Assembly: GCA_023055355.1 (NCBI GenBank)
Contig: JALJCS010000010.1
Location: 23,513,001-23,577,000, forward strand
Length of the DNA stretch: 64,000 bases
Direction of reading: 5' to 3'
Origin: Agelaius tricolor
Taxonomy: Eukaryota > Chordata > Aves > Passeriformes > Icteridae
Of the stretch, positions 39,501 through 50,748 are shown piece by piece. The notes below the pieces were generated by a model that saw only the letters and a list, made by a program, of their open reading frames with translations, was not told the DNA's origin and did not search any database. The position numbers were made by a program, and so were the translations under genes. The number at the start of each line of letters is the position of its first letter. Positions within the stretch are counted from its first letter, which is position 1.

Positions 39501-40970
39501 TGCTTTGGCAGGCCATACCCGTTTGGATTCACAATTCACAAGCATCTGCTCTGCTCCTACCTGAAAGATTTAAACTGTAATGAAGGTTAAATGTTTTACA
39601 CTTTCAGCAGTGATGACTTGAACCCCCTGATGCTAAAATGAGAATGGGAGTGGGAGACCTCTCTATTCTTCAATCTTCTCTGCTCTAAACTATATTATAT
39701 CTCTCATCATTTTCACAAGCTCTTGCCCAGCTTGTACTGTGAGTACAATACTTATTTACTCATAGAGCTGCAAGGAATAGGTTAGATATTCTCCTGGATA
39801 AATGCTTCTAGATGAAAAATAATTTAAATCTATCTGACAAGAAGGGAAGAAAGATTATTTGTGGTTTTGCTGGCCAGGATGCAGTGATCTCTTCTGCTGC
39901 TGCAGAGAAAGAAAAAGTAAAGATGGCTTATCCTGTAAATTTTGTTTCATACTTGTACTAAATTCAAACTCTTCTTGCAAAAAATATGCACTGAAGTAAT
40001 GGAATGAGAGGTTTAATAAATACAGTGGTCTAATGGAAATAGTATAGCAATGTTTAATTAATATCTGTAACGCTTCAGAGTCAACACAATTCCTTTTCCT
40101 TCCCTTGGCTGTGAGAAGATAGGACTTCTTTACCATAACTTACTCCAGACTCCTATATCAGTAAACAGCAGCAGAGAAATGTATCTGCTGAAAGAAAGCT
40201 CAGCATTATGCAAAGAGTGATAAACTTCTCAGAAGGTGTTTACAAATGCATTCAGTGAAACAGAATTTTAATGAATTGTGCCACATAATCTTGCAGTTAA
40301 TGAGCTGTAAAAGCCTTTGCCAATTATAGTGACTCAAAACTAACTCTTTTGGATTCCAGATCAATAATAGGACTACTTCTGCACATTTTTATTTTTTAAA
40401 GGAAAATTAGGATCTAACGAAAACAAAAGGTTTGTTTGTCATATTAAGCATCTCAGAAACATCCCTCATTATTATAACTGAGCTGTCTATATTCTTGTTA
40501 TTTGTAATATCACCCCCCAGCTGCATTAAAAGGAACAAAGCTTCTGAGATCAAATGGCACCAGTATTGTAAAATGCCAGTGGCAGAACCCAGAAAGCCTA
40601 ATGATTTCAGTAATAAGTAGGGACTTTTCCATGGGTTATATTAAATTCAACTGCTGTGCATAACCTCTTAGAAAACAAAAATTATCCTTCTCTGCCTTTG
40701 CTATCCACCCTAAGTGCTCTGATATTAGAAAATGGACACCTTAAAACTCTCTGAAGACTGTTTCATCTTTTTCTGTCTTATTTTAAGCAAAGAGTCTGCG
40801 GACACTGCTTTTTTGTTCAGGTGAGGTCACTATTCCTGCCTCGGAACATGACATTTTCACATATCTGAACTGTCAGAGTTCCCAGGGACAATTTAATGTT
40901 GTGCCTAAATAATTCCTGTGACTCTCTATCGAGCTAGTAAAACATTCCTTTAAAAAACAAAGGTTTGGCT
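36570..40970. other. Noncoding AT-rich sequence, no gene recognised
   Basis: No gene-like frame is present; the longest is 123 codons (38537-38908, plus), with no family resemblance. A 14-bp tandem pair occurs at 37700-37727 (TTTACAATCCACAA / TTTACAATTCACAA). A 22-nt alternating purine-pyrimidine stretch at 38527-38548 is followed by a short CA run. Confidence 0.6.
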
Positions 40971-40974
40971 TAAT

Positions 40975-41400
40975 ATTTTAATGGCTTCAAAATCTAAAGG
41001 AGATGAGACCAGCATTTATCAACTAAAAATATGGCAGACAGTTTTATTGCCTCTGATCTCCAATTTATTATGTGACTTTTTCCCAGTATGATTCTACTTT
41101 TTTCTTCTCTAAAGATTTTTTTCTCCTACTCATGCCTCAGTGTGAAGGATCCATTAACAGAGGAACCACATAAAAAGTAATTCCAAGGAAAAGCCTTATA
41201 AAATGTGAAAAATTAAAGCTGTGCTCTGATCCCATTAAGAAAAGAAATTGCCTTGAGGCATCCACTAAATATGTGCAATCCATTTCTGCTGAAGGGCTTC
41301 AGAGTTTATTCCTCCCTTACAAATGCAATTTCACAGCCCAAGTTGAACGTTTAAACAAAGAGAAGCGGGATCTTTTCCCAGCAAGCGCCTCTTTTCCTTG
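40975..41400. promoter_or_regulatory. Candidate conserved noncoding block
   Basis: This is low-repeat, AT-rich sequence with ATTTATTATG and TAAAAATATG-type motifs, passing into a more balanced stretch near 41.3 kb. It has no simple repeats and no open frame. It was selected by texture only. Confidence 0.15.
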
Positions 41401-43770
41401 ATTGCTGCCAGGTCACCAAGTGCAAATTTACATCAGAATCTGAGATTAAATAAATCTCAGCCAAGAGGCTTTAAGGGCATTTCTGCTTGTGAAGACTGTA
41501 AACCAGGAAATATTCTCAGTATGGAGGGTTTACTGTTGTTACTATCAGTATTTATTTTGCTCAGCTTTACTAGAAAGCTGGAGAAGGCTGAAGGGCTTAA
41601 CATCTCCTTTCCTTAAGTGGTTAGTTTAAACTCCCTGGTGGCTCAGCTCCCTCTGACCCTCTGTTTCTGGTGCTGGAACCTCACACATTTCTTCAGCTCC
41701 ACAACCCCTGACACAAGACTAAGGGAGCAGAAAAAAAGCAAAGGGTGAGCAGCCACAAGGAGGATGTCTTGTCCCTGCAGAGATCCCCCACCACCACATT
41801 CTTATTTCCCCCTGTCCCATGGAAAGGTGCATCTGCCACCAGTTTGTGGGGAGCTTTTCCCAGTTCAGAGGGTCTGTGAGGAGGCAGCAGTCCTTCAGCC
41901 TTGCTGCTGGAGAGAAGCTCTGCTTAGTCTCCTTGATTGAAACATCCTCAGGAGAAGCTTTTTCTCCAAAAGCTGAGGAGCCACATACTGGGGCTGCTGT
42001 CCTTGCCAGCACAAGCCACTGACCCAGGAGACTCAAAACAGTATGGTAAAGCCCCTGTTGGCTTCAGAACATTACTCCATAAAACTCAGTGGATCTTGGA
42101 CCAGAAGAACAGGTGGGAAAATACAGTTTTCCCCTCTTCCACAATTGAGATTCTGCTGTTGGTTGAGGAAATGTTCTTTTCCCTCCCCTTGGTTGCAGTT
42201 TACTATCCAGCAGCTGAGGATTATTCCCCTTGCCCAAAGCAGTGTTGTCATCCCACCCACCCCTGCTCCCCTGAGCCAACAGACCAGGCTGGCAGAGCTG
42301 TTTCCATCATTCTGCTCCATCCTACAGAATGAAAGATACCTTCAGTGCTGCAAAATACTTCAGTGGTGAGAACTAACAAGCTGTCTGAAAGTGCTCCAAA
42401 ATTCCTAAGTGGGAATTTGACTGTACAAAATACTCAGAGAGGAAGAAGTGGGTTTTCCCTGTGCACTTTTCTTGCTTAGTCATAATTTCAAGATAACATC
42501 CGGAGAGGAGAAATAGCACTTCTGAAGGGTATTGGGGAAACTCTTCTAAAGTATGTAAAAAGCAAAATAACTGCAAGCATGATGAAAATTCAGAAGGTGT
42601 ATATATAGCTAGATATATATATATATATGAAAGACCCCCCTGCCCTCTAGCATATTTATTATTGCTATTTCTCCAGTGGAAATATATTATAACATTTAAG
42701 CCCATTGGCACAAAGCCTGTCCTTCAGGAGCTCTTTGCCAGCCCCTCTGAGTTCATGGTAATGTAAACTGAGAAATTGTTCCAGGGCCTGGCTCATGGGT
42801 GCTGCCTCTTCCCATCCTGCTTCCAGTGCAAAGCTCAAAAAAACCCCACTTCCTTTCATACTTTAAAGGAATTGGGGCAAGGGGAGGGGAAGCTTTTCTA
42901 GATGTAATAGTGATGTGTTTATGAAATGAATGGGTCAGTTCTGGAAATAAGTAAGATTGAAACTGCTAATGCTGTTCCAACAAATCAAAGCACTGAGTGT
43001 CAACACATCATCAGAATTATCAGTTCTCCTTTTAACTCCTTTGCAATATGTTACTTGGCTAATATTGTCTCTTCTCACAGTTTCTGAGTAGTTAATTATA
43101 ATGTGGTTCTTTCTATAAAATTTTTCCATTTTCTTCTTGCTGAAACTGCTGGACCTTGTCTGACAGTCCTCTAGTTTCCAAATTTCACATGTGTTTCTTT
43201 GGCCTGAATATTTTATAATGTACATGAAAATGAACAAATACCTACATTCTCAAACTGCCTGCTGAGCATTTGCTTTTCTATCAAGATGTTTCTCAGTCCC
43301 TTCACTCTCCCATTTTACAGAAAATACCAGTAATTTTTATACATGTATTCTATTATAAGAAAAAGAAATTTAGCACGTATTTATATCACCATTACTGACT
43401 GTTTGATCCATTTTTTAGCAAGATGAGTAAATACACACATTAATGGTTTTGTATAAAATTACCTCTATGCCAATAGTGGAGGAACATTTTAATTAAGCCA
43501 AAGTAAAATATATCTGAGAGAGAACCACATTTTGACATCAGTTACAGATGAGCAATCCTATCAAAGGATATTGAATTCCACTGATGCTACAGAGCAAAGG
43601 TTCTTCCCCTGTAATTACACTTTAGAAATTATGTTTGTTGAAAAATCTAAACCGAGGCAGGCAACAACACCTGAAACTTTAGTTCAGCTTCAGTAGGAGA
43701 CCTGAATTCTCTAGTGTTTCAGGTAGTAACCTAGGACTTGAAGCTTCCAGCCTAAAGTCTTTATTTCCTC
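41401..43770. other. Noncoding; GC-richer patch with overlapping short frames
   Basis: At 41.7-42.4 kb several frames of 70-131 codons overlap on both strands in a less AT-rich patch. None shows a domain, and the mutual overlap marks them as chance frames. An AT microsatellite lies at 42599-42629. No repeat family was recognised. Confidence 0.55.
42599..42629. repeat. (AT)n microsatellite
   Basis: Alternating TA is interrupted by GCTAG and continues for about 17 bp. Confidence 0.85.
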
Positions 43771-43779
43771 ATGGGTTTC

Positions 43780-43935
43780 TGCTGTGTGATCTTCAATGAA
43801 TCATTTAATTCCTGTCTCTTTGAGTTGTTGCAGAATTTAACACCTGCTGTTTTCAGGGGAAGTTATGATCTGAAAGACCTGAGACATTGTCTCTCCATGC
43901 CTCAGTTGCCCTGCTGTGAAACAGAAGAGTTGCAA
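43780..43935 (+). repeat. MIR-type SINE relic, possibly interrupted
   Basis: GCTGTGTGATCTTCAATGAA and TCATTTAATTCCTGTCTCTT (43790-43820) follow the MIR core (gctgtgtgaccttgggcaagtcatttaacctctct). About 70 bp later TCTCTCCATGCCTCAGTTGC and CCTGCTGTGAAACAGAAGAG match the next MIR block (tctctgtgcctcagtttccccatctgtaaaacag). The intervening bases are an insertion or an unaligned decayed part. Alternatively these are two separate relics. Confidence 0.45.
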
Positions 43936-45055
43936 GGGTAAGAGCCTTATCTGCTCTGGTATTACAGTCATGAAAGCTGATACACATTGCATTTAAATTC
44001 TGCTCTCATTTTACTGAAGTGCATTTCATATGAAGCATTTAATACTTGGTAGAGCTTCTTAGGACTTTGATAATTTCTTAAATACTATTTCTTTAATGAA
44101 GCCCTAACTAGAATAGCAAAATACCTTACCAAATAGATTAATTTCTCTCTTCTGCTGTGAAGACTAGCATGGTTTAGGTGAACTTTCACTTGTAGCCCTT
44201 TACCTGGAAAAATTTCCTGAAGGTGTAGGGTAGTAATGGTCACTCTTCTTCATGGTTTTAAGTATTCCTTTTTCAAAATTCTTCTCTCTTCACTCATCAT
44301 ACTTTTATCTCTTATGCTTTTTATATCTATAGCATTGTGTCTTTTTTTACATCTTTGCCTCCCCTTTTCCCACCACCCAACTCTCTTTGGGTGTTAGATA
44401 TGGTAACAGATATAGAATTTGGACTAGAATAGATGGTACAACTGCTGCAAACAAATGAAGCTGGCTAAGGCTTTTGATGGTAGCCTGAAGAAAATCCCAC
44501 ATATGGAATTTTCAGTAATTTTTAAGACAGAATAGAATATAAAAGCACTGGAGCAGTCTCTTTTGCATAATCAGATCAGCCTCCTCTCTTTCATAACTGC
44601 TCTTGCTGTGCTGTCATCCCCACCCTCACCCCCACTCCATGCCCTTCACCTTCTTGTTGATCTTCTCTCTCTTTCCACCACAAATCCTCTCCTTTATGTG
44701 AGCATCACTCTCTCATGGCCTTTCCCAGGCAACATTATGCACAGTGGACTCCTGCTGTCATCCCTTCCTACTCAGTAAAATCACACCACTCTCCTCTTGG
44801 CAGCCTTCACTGTCAGGTTTAGTTGCCTTGCCAATAAAGCAAGACATCTCCAAAGTAAATCCTTCCTGGCAGCACTCCCTTTAAGGATAATAATTAGGAG
44901 ACTGCACTTCAGAAGCAAAATCAGTGAAATTAAAGCAGAGCTTTGGCCAGCCTGCTGTACAAGGGAATGCTGCTGTGCTTCCATCTCATGGAAAACAAAT
45001 TTGGAATAGCTCCTCTTCTGCATAGCTCATGTTCTCACAGCAGCCAGGTCTTAAA
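43936..45055. other. Noncoding sequence with pyrimidine-rich patch
   Basis: A CT-rich patch lies at about 44580-44700. Frames are 80 codons or fewer. Nothing gene-like was recognised. Confidence 0.6.
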
Positions 45056-45060
45056 TTCAT

Positions 45061-45110
45061 AGTAACAATTAACAATAACAATAACAATAACAAATTACTA
45101 ATAACAATAC
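45061..45110. repeat. (AACAAT)n-like microsatellite
   Basis: AACAAT and AACAATA units recur for about 50 bp with small interruptions. Confidence 0.85.
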
Positions 45111-45690
45111 AGTCAGAGAAATGAAGCAACTATGATAGATGATAGCTAGATAGAATCAATGACCTAAAGCCACTACTGTAACAATGAACTGGATGGGTTC
45201 CCCTGGCCCTCAATACAGACAGAAGGAACAATGCTGAGTTGTGACTACCCTCAGTTCAATACTCCTCCTTCACTCCCTCCCTGACCTCAGGACAGTTAGT
45301 GTTTAACCCTGATGAGAAAGTCCCTTGGACACTCTTTAATTATTTTATTTTTTTAAGAAAATCCCCCAAATATGTATTTCAGATGCCACCATAACAAACA
45401 TTTCTCAGCACAGAGTCAGCAATGTTACTGGCACCTGCTAGAAAATTTGTTTAGTTTCATTTGTAAGAGATAAGGAACTTCTTAAACTGGAAGTGAAATT
45501 GCTCACACAAAAAATAGACTTATATGAGTAGCATATTTATATTATTTGCAGAGTCATCTTTTGGAGGGAATTCAAGCATTTAAAAGGAAAAAAGCTCACA
45601 ATAGTAATCCTTCAGAACTGGTGCAGCACAAAAGGAAGAACATTTTATCCCTCTGTGCTAGGAAGCCACATACCCAAGGGGACCTATTTC
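45111..45690. other. Noncoding sequence
   Basis: A short GATA-like patch lies just after 45130 (GATAGATGATAGCTAGATAG). Nothing else was recognised. Confidence 0.6.
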
Positions 45691-45694
45691 AACT

Positions 45695-45880
45695 AAGCTT
45701 TAATTGGTGAAATCCTGGGAGAAACATTTGCAATTGCAGGAACTGTTTGCTGAGAAGATGGCTGATTTGCATAGGCACGTTGATTAAGCACTTTGTAAAT
45801 GACATTAATTAGTTATTTTACTATTTAAATTACCTTTAATTATTCTTGCATTTGACTTTGCACAGGGTTCATCATCCTAT
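45695..45880. promoter_or_regulatory. Candidate regulatory block with POU octamer
   Basis: The block contains an exact ATTTGCAT octamer at about 45764-45771. Several TTAATTAG/ATTAATTA-type homeodomain sites follow within 80 bp, and TTTGCAATTGCAGG lies just upstream. It has no repeats or open frames. The regulatory call is an inference from clustered motifs. Confidence 0.25.
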
Positions 45881-46600
45881 TTGTTTGTACCAGAAAACAT
45901 CCATCAGTTGGATACACACAAAGATAAAGAAAGAAAAGCAGGACATTACTCTTCCACCTTCATCTTGTCTTCTCTAGCCTGATAGCTTAAGAACCTCTTT
46001 TCCTCATTTTCTTTCAGAACTCCAAATGTTACTTGTCCCAGTATTACCCGGTTTATTATGATTATTACTCTTTATGACATAGAAATTGTTCCAGCCTCAG
46101 TGATCTTTCTGGTGTCTTTAAATAAACCCCCTAACTTTCACAGTTTCACTGTTTCACAAATCTCTCTGCAGTTGTCAAAATTCAGTTGTGCGACACGGCA
46201 CCCACAAATACCAAGGCACCACAGAACATATCAGTTAAACTGGGAAAAGGGGGAGATAGAATGAATACATTTCTCCAGTTTAGAGGGGAAAAAATAAAAG
46301 ACAGCAACACTCAATAATTTCACTGCAACACTCAGCAAAAAATAATGCCAGGTCTCTGAAATGTCAAGGCTTAATAATCATACTATGCCTATCACTCTGA
46401 AGCTGGATTCACTGAGTAGGTCTAGATGCTACTGTGCTCCAGTAACAACAGATTTCCAAACACAAAAGTCATAAAGATTTTTATTGCACTACAATAGCAA
46501 TATATATTTAATATAACAATACATATTTAACAATACATATTTAAATGTATCCAGAAACTAGAGGTAAAGAATGACTCTCAGGCTATGTTGCTGCCATATT
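45881..46600. other. Noncoding AT-rich sequence
   Basis: No gene was recognised. A 14-bp tandem pair (AACAATACATATTT twice) lies at 46515-46542 within a longer AT-rich patch. Confidence 0.6.
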
Positions 46601-46604
46601 AAGG

Positions 46605-47320
46605 TCAGTGTAAGCTCTCTAAAATTAATTAACTTTTTTATCATCATTATTCTTTATTTAAAACTCATATTTGACACTGTGTCACTTTGAAACTCACGGT
46701 CATGCACACAACTTAATCAACCATATTTCAGTCCTTCTCTTGCTTGCCTAAGTCCAGCTTTAAAATTTCTCTGTCTCCTTCCTTCCTTAGGAGGCACTTA
46801 TAACCTCCTCAGCATCTTTCTGTAAATACCATGCTTCACTGTCTTCTTGCCCTGCACCGTATTTTGGCATGATCATATCTTCTACAACAAACTGAACTAC
46901 CATTCTGTGTCACATTTATCAGACAGATTAGAACAACCTAGATGTCATTCAGACAGTGTTTGTGTAGGTCTTTATCCAATGCCTCCATCTACATGTGACC
47001 TGAATGAAAGCATGTCTCGTGGATACTTTTTTCACTGGGATTTTAAAACTAATCAAGGCCACTTAATTGAAATGAATGAAGACAACGTGTTAATTCATCC
47101 ATATTTTATCAGAAAAATTAACTACACATGGAATTAATTTATGGCACTTTGTTTACATTTAACTATAAATGAATGTGAAAAATGAGTGACATGTTGGAGA
47201 AACATGGAGATTAAAAAAAACTGTATGGGAAAATAATTGCCTGCCAAGAATCTATTTGTGCAATTTCAGCATCAGATAATAATGTGATTATTTTCAGAAC
47301 ACAGGAAGAGTTCTGAACAC
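46605..47320. promoter_or_regulatory. Candidate conserved noncoding block
   Basis: This is an AT-rich stretch, strongest after 47.0 kb, with clustered AATTAATT, TTAATTGA and GTTTACATTT (forkhead-like) motifs and no simple repeats. A 96-codon frame (46847-47137) overlaps it but resembles no protein. The call rests on composition only. Confidence 0.2.
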
Positions 47321-49555
47321 ATTTCATTCTATGTCGTTAACAAAATCATAAATATTTTTGTGCCTGTGAATGCATTCTTTAACATCTTTGTGATTTTCAC
47401 AAAGTTTCAAAGTGTCCTAATTTGAAAGTGTTTTCTGATGACTGTGGTTGGATTCAATTTCACCACCCCCACGTGGTTGGAGGGTGCAGATGTTGAGAGT
47501 TTTTAACTTCATGGAATATGCCAAAGAACTGACTATAAAATGGTAAGAAAGGCAATGGCTGTTCCTTCAGATTCCCATTTAACAGCTGCAGACAGGAGAA
47601 ACAGAAAGAGGCTGAAAGCTTCAAGACCAGAGGGCAAGCTGGTGAAAAATGTAATTCTCCTCTGTCTAGACTCTCTAAATCCCAATCCATTGCCTCCTAA
47701 TTCTTGTTATTTAGTATAAGGTTGAAAAGAACAGTTTTCATGCTGGAAATGCCTCCAGGCACCATCACAGACTGAAGCAGTTCCCACCTCACTCTGCCCT
47801 GCCCAGTGTTTGGCTGCTGGTAACTTTTGCCCATTGTTCTAAGGCAGCAGTTCATGTTTCCTCATTTTCACTAATTCTGCTTTTTCTCAAGGTGGATTTC
47901 TATAAGATTCTGGTGGGTATCAGCTGGAATGAGTAAGTGATGACTAGGGGGCGTGGGGGAGAGTAAAAGAAAGCAAGCAAGAGAGAAACCTTGCATGAGC
48001 ACAGCACAGTTTAATTGCTTTCAGGGTAAAATCTCCTGTTGCCATAATCTCTTGCTAAGTTACTTTACAATACAGAATCTCTTCTTTTTACAGAAGTCTG
48101 CATTTTGTGCTTTGTTGGTAAAATTGATTATAAAAAATAAGTTGGAGTCCTGTTCTTTGTCACCATCCCTGAAAGTATTCACACTTTGAGGGTGTTGGGA
48201 TGTGCTTGGCAGAGTCAGCTACCTGCCAGTGTTCTCAGCAGATTTTAACAGAGAATACTGAACACAGAACAGCAAGCTTGATCCTTTGACTAGGAAAAAG
48301 AGATGAACAAATTAAATCTTTTGGAGACAAATTTTGGGTTATTTTGGTCAGGAAAAGAGTTTAAAGCTGAGTTGAGTTTAATCAGCCTTGCAAAAACAAA
48401 GTCTATGGTACTTGAATGTATTTCCTACTACCTAATTTATGGTGGATTATTCTAAGAGTTACACAAATGCATTGTGGCATTCTCAGAATATGAAGCCTAG
48501 GGACTGAAGCAGAGGGTTATGAATTCATTTTGAAAATCAGAAAATGGATGAAAGTTTGGTGCTCTCCATAAGTAGGTTTAAATGTGGAAAGCCAAAGGTG
48601 TGAAAAAGCCAAACAATGCAAAATAACTTCACTAAAATCCTAATCCCAGATACAACAAGGAAAACGTTTCCTGGCACCTGGTGTATTTGGCAGTAGCCAT
48701 AAGTGCTGGAAATCTCCATCTGTATGAAAAGAAGACACTTTTTTGTACCCCCAGAGCTTCCTACCCCAACACCAGTGAGGACTCAGCTCTTTGTTCATCA
48801 CCCTGCAGCTCCCCCAGACTTTCTGCCACGGCTGTGCTCACTGGTGCTGAACTGAGGGGTGTTTTCCTTCCAGCTTTGCTGCTAGATGGCTGCTGATTTG
48901 AAAACAGTAGATGTTTTGTCTCCTACCTCAGTTTCTTTGACTCTGATGAGAAGGTAGTAAGGTTAATTTCCTTAATTGCTAATTTCATTCTTATTTGCCC
49001 AGAAATTTTCAGGCAATAAGCACTGTTAGAGTTCAGTGCTATAATTTCTGCACTGAACTCATGAAGGCAGTTATGCTGTGCATGATCTTGTCCACTGTTT
49101 CACCATCTACAGAAGGTATAGAGCCAACCAACATAACTTTCATGTTCCCTTTATAAAGAACCCATTATTGACCCAGAGTATTATTAGATGCTGTTAACAT
49201 CTAACAAATCAGTTTGGGATAGGTGAAAAATTACACTTTCTTGCAATTAATTTCAAACATATTTGAAACATTCATTGCTTGAACAGAATTAAACTTAATT
49301 TTTAGTTTGTTTTGTTTAACTTCTGAAGGATAAGCAGTGTCTAAATCTGAATTGTGTTTAAGCACTTTGTGCAACAAAAAACTAAACGTGTGTTTAAATA
49401 TTTTCCTGAAATGCAGCCTCCATTGTTTCCTCAAGATCTACATGTAAACTCATTCTTTCTACAAGACTGAGTTTCTTTTAAATTTCATATATCTAAAACT
49501 TCATTTTAAACTATCCCTCTTAACAGATAATATTGATACTTTTTCCTCTTTCTTG
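47321..49555. other. Noncoding AT-rich sequence
   Basis: Short frames only (80 codons or fewer). No repeat family, RNA gene or splice-flanked exon was recognised. Confidence 0.6.
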
Positions 49556-49559
49556 TAAA

Positions 49560-49840
49560 GTGAGTTTGCTGCAGCATCTGCATAAAGCAAATGACAAGCT
49601 TGAGTATAAGCTACAGAGTAGCTAATTCCATTTAATATTAATAATTAGTCAGAGGTGTCTTGGACAATATGACAAAATAAAAGCTGCACTCAAAGAAATC
49701 CCAGTCCTTCTAATTTCAAGACTTTGATAGTCTTTGCTCTTGAAGGCTCAAATAAATAAATAAATAAATAAACGAGGCCAAGGAATTAATTTGAAATATT
49801 AATTAAAATGCAAATTAAATCCAGATTGCATGGGCTTTAA
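49560..49840. promoter_or_regulatory. Candidate regulatory block with POU octamer and AT-hook-like sites
   Basis: The block contains TAATATTAATAATTAG, an (AAAT)n run at 49750-49773, AATTAATTTGAAATATTAAT and an exact ATGCAAAT octamer at 49808-49815. The clustering of homeodomain and octamer sites suggests regulatory DNA, though AT-rich chance matches are common. Confidence 0.22.
49750..49773. repeat. (AAAT)n microsatellite
   Basis: About six AAAT units occur in uninterrupted sequence. Confidence 0.9.
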
Positions 49841-50118
49841 AAACTGTTCTCTGAAGTTTCCATGAATATAAAGCATGTGACAACCTACTGTTTTAAATGA
49901 GATCTACATAAACATACATTGTTGAAAAACTGCTTGGCTTGAAAATAACCTTACCAACACCATGAACTGCAAATAATGAGAGAAAATCTTCAGCAGCAGC
50001 AGCATCTCTCATTACTGACAACAAGAGGTGGTTTTTTTTGTGAGGTTTTGCAGCATGGTGGGAGGGAGGGCGGTGTGATGTGCCCTGGCCACCAGCGCTC
50101 CAGCCCATCTGTGTTGGT

Positions 50119-50748
50119 GCATGGCCAGCTCCGGCGGGATGCTGTGTGCCAGCTCTGGTGGGATGCTGTATGCCAGCTCCGGCGGGATGCCGTGTGCCAG
50201 CTCTGGCGGGATGCCGTGTGCCAGCTCTGGCAGGGTGCCGTGTGCCTGCTCTGGTGAGATGCCGTGTGCCAGCTCTGGCAGGATGCTGTGTGCCAGCTCT
50301 GGCGGGATGCCGTGTGCCAGCTCTGGCAGGATGCTGTGTGCCAGCTCTGGCGGGATGCCGTGTGCCAGCTCCGGCAGGATGCCATGTGCCAGCTCTGGCG
50401 GGATGCCGTGTGCCAGCTCTGGCGGGATGCCGTGTGCCAGCTCCGGCGGGATGCCGTGTGCCAGCTCTGGCGGGATGCCGTGTGCCAGCTCCGGCAGGGT
50501 GCCGTGTGCCAGCTCCGGCAGGGTGCTGTGTGCCAGCTCCGGCGGGATGCCGTGTGCCAGCTCCGGCAGGGTGCTGTGTGCCAGCTCCGGCGGGATGCCG
50601 TGTGCCAGCTCCGGCAGGTTGCTGGGTGCCAGCTCTGGCAGGGTGCTGTGTGCCAGCTCTGGCGGGACGCTGTGTGCCAGCTCTGGCGGGATGCCATGTG
50701 CCAGCTCCAGTGGGATGCCGTGTGCCAGCTCCAGGAGCTCTGATGCGG
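50119..50748. repeat. 24-bp minisatellite, about 26 units in perfect phase
   Basis: The unit CCAGCTCYGGCRGGATGCYGTGTG (spelled with ambiguity codes) starts at 50125 and recurs every 24 bp through 50725, with no insertion or deletion over 600 bp. The last unit breaks down after CCAGCTCCAG. The array is GC-rich in AT-rich surroundings. Because 24 is a multiple of three and the unit has no stop in any frame, all six frames stay open, giving frames of up to 332 codons (49893-50891, minus) with 8-residue periodicity. Most unit differences are C/T or G/A changes at three CpG sites. No promoter, signal peptide or family resemblance supports translation, so I annotate it as a tandem repeat and not a protein. 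Confidence 0.97.

Noticed and set aside
41719..42369. Cluster of 70-131 codon frames on both strands
   Set aside because: Mutually overlapping on opposite strands in a GC-richer patch, with no domain or splice context.
43300..43330. CCCATTTTACAGAAAAT resembling a MIR tail
   Set aside because: Only a dozen bases match and the neighbouring MIR blocks are missing.
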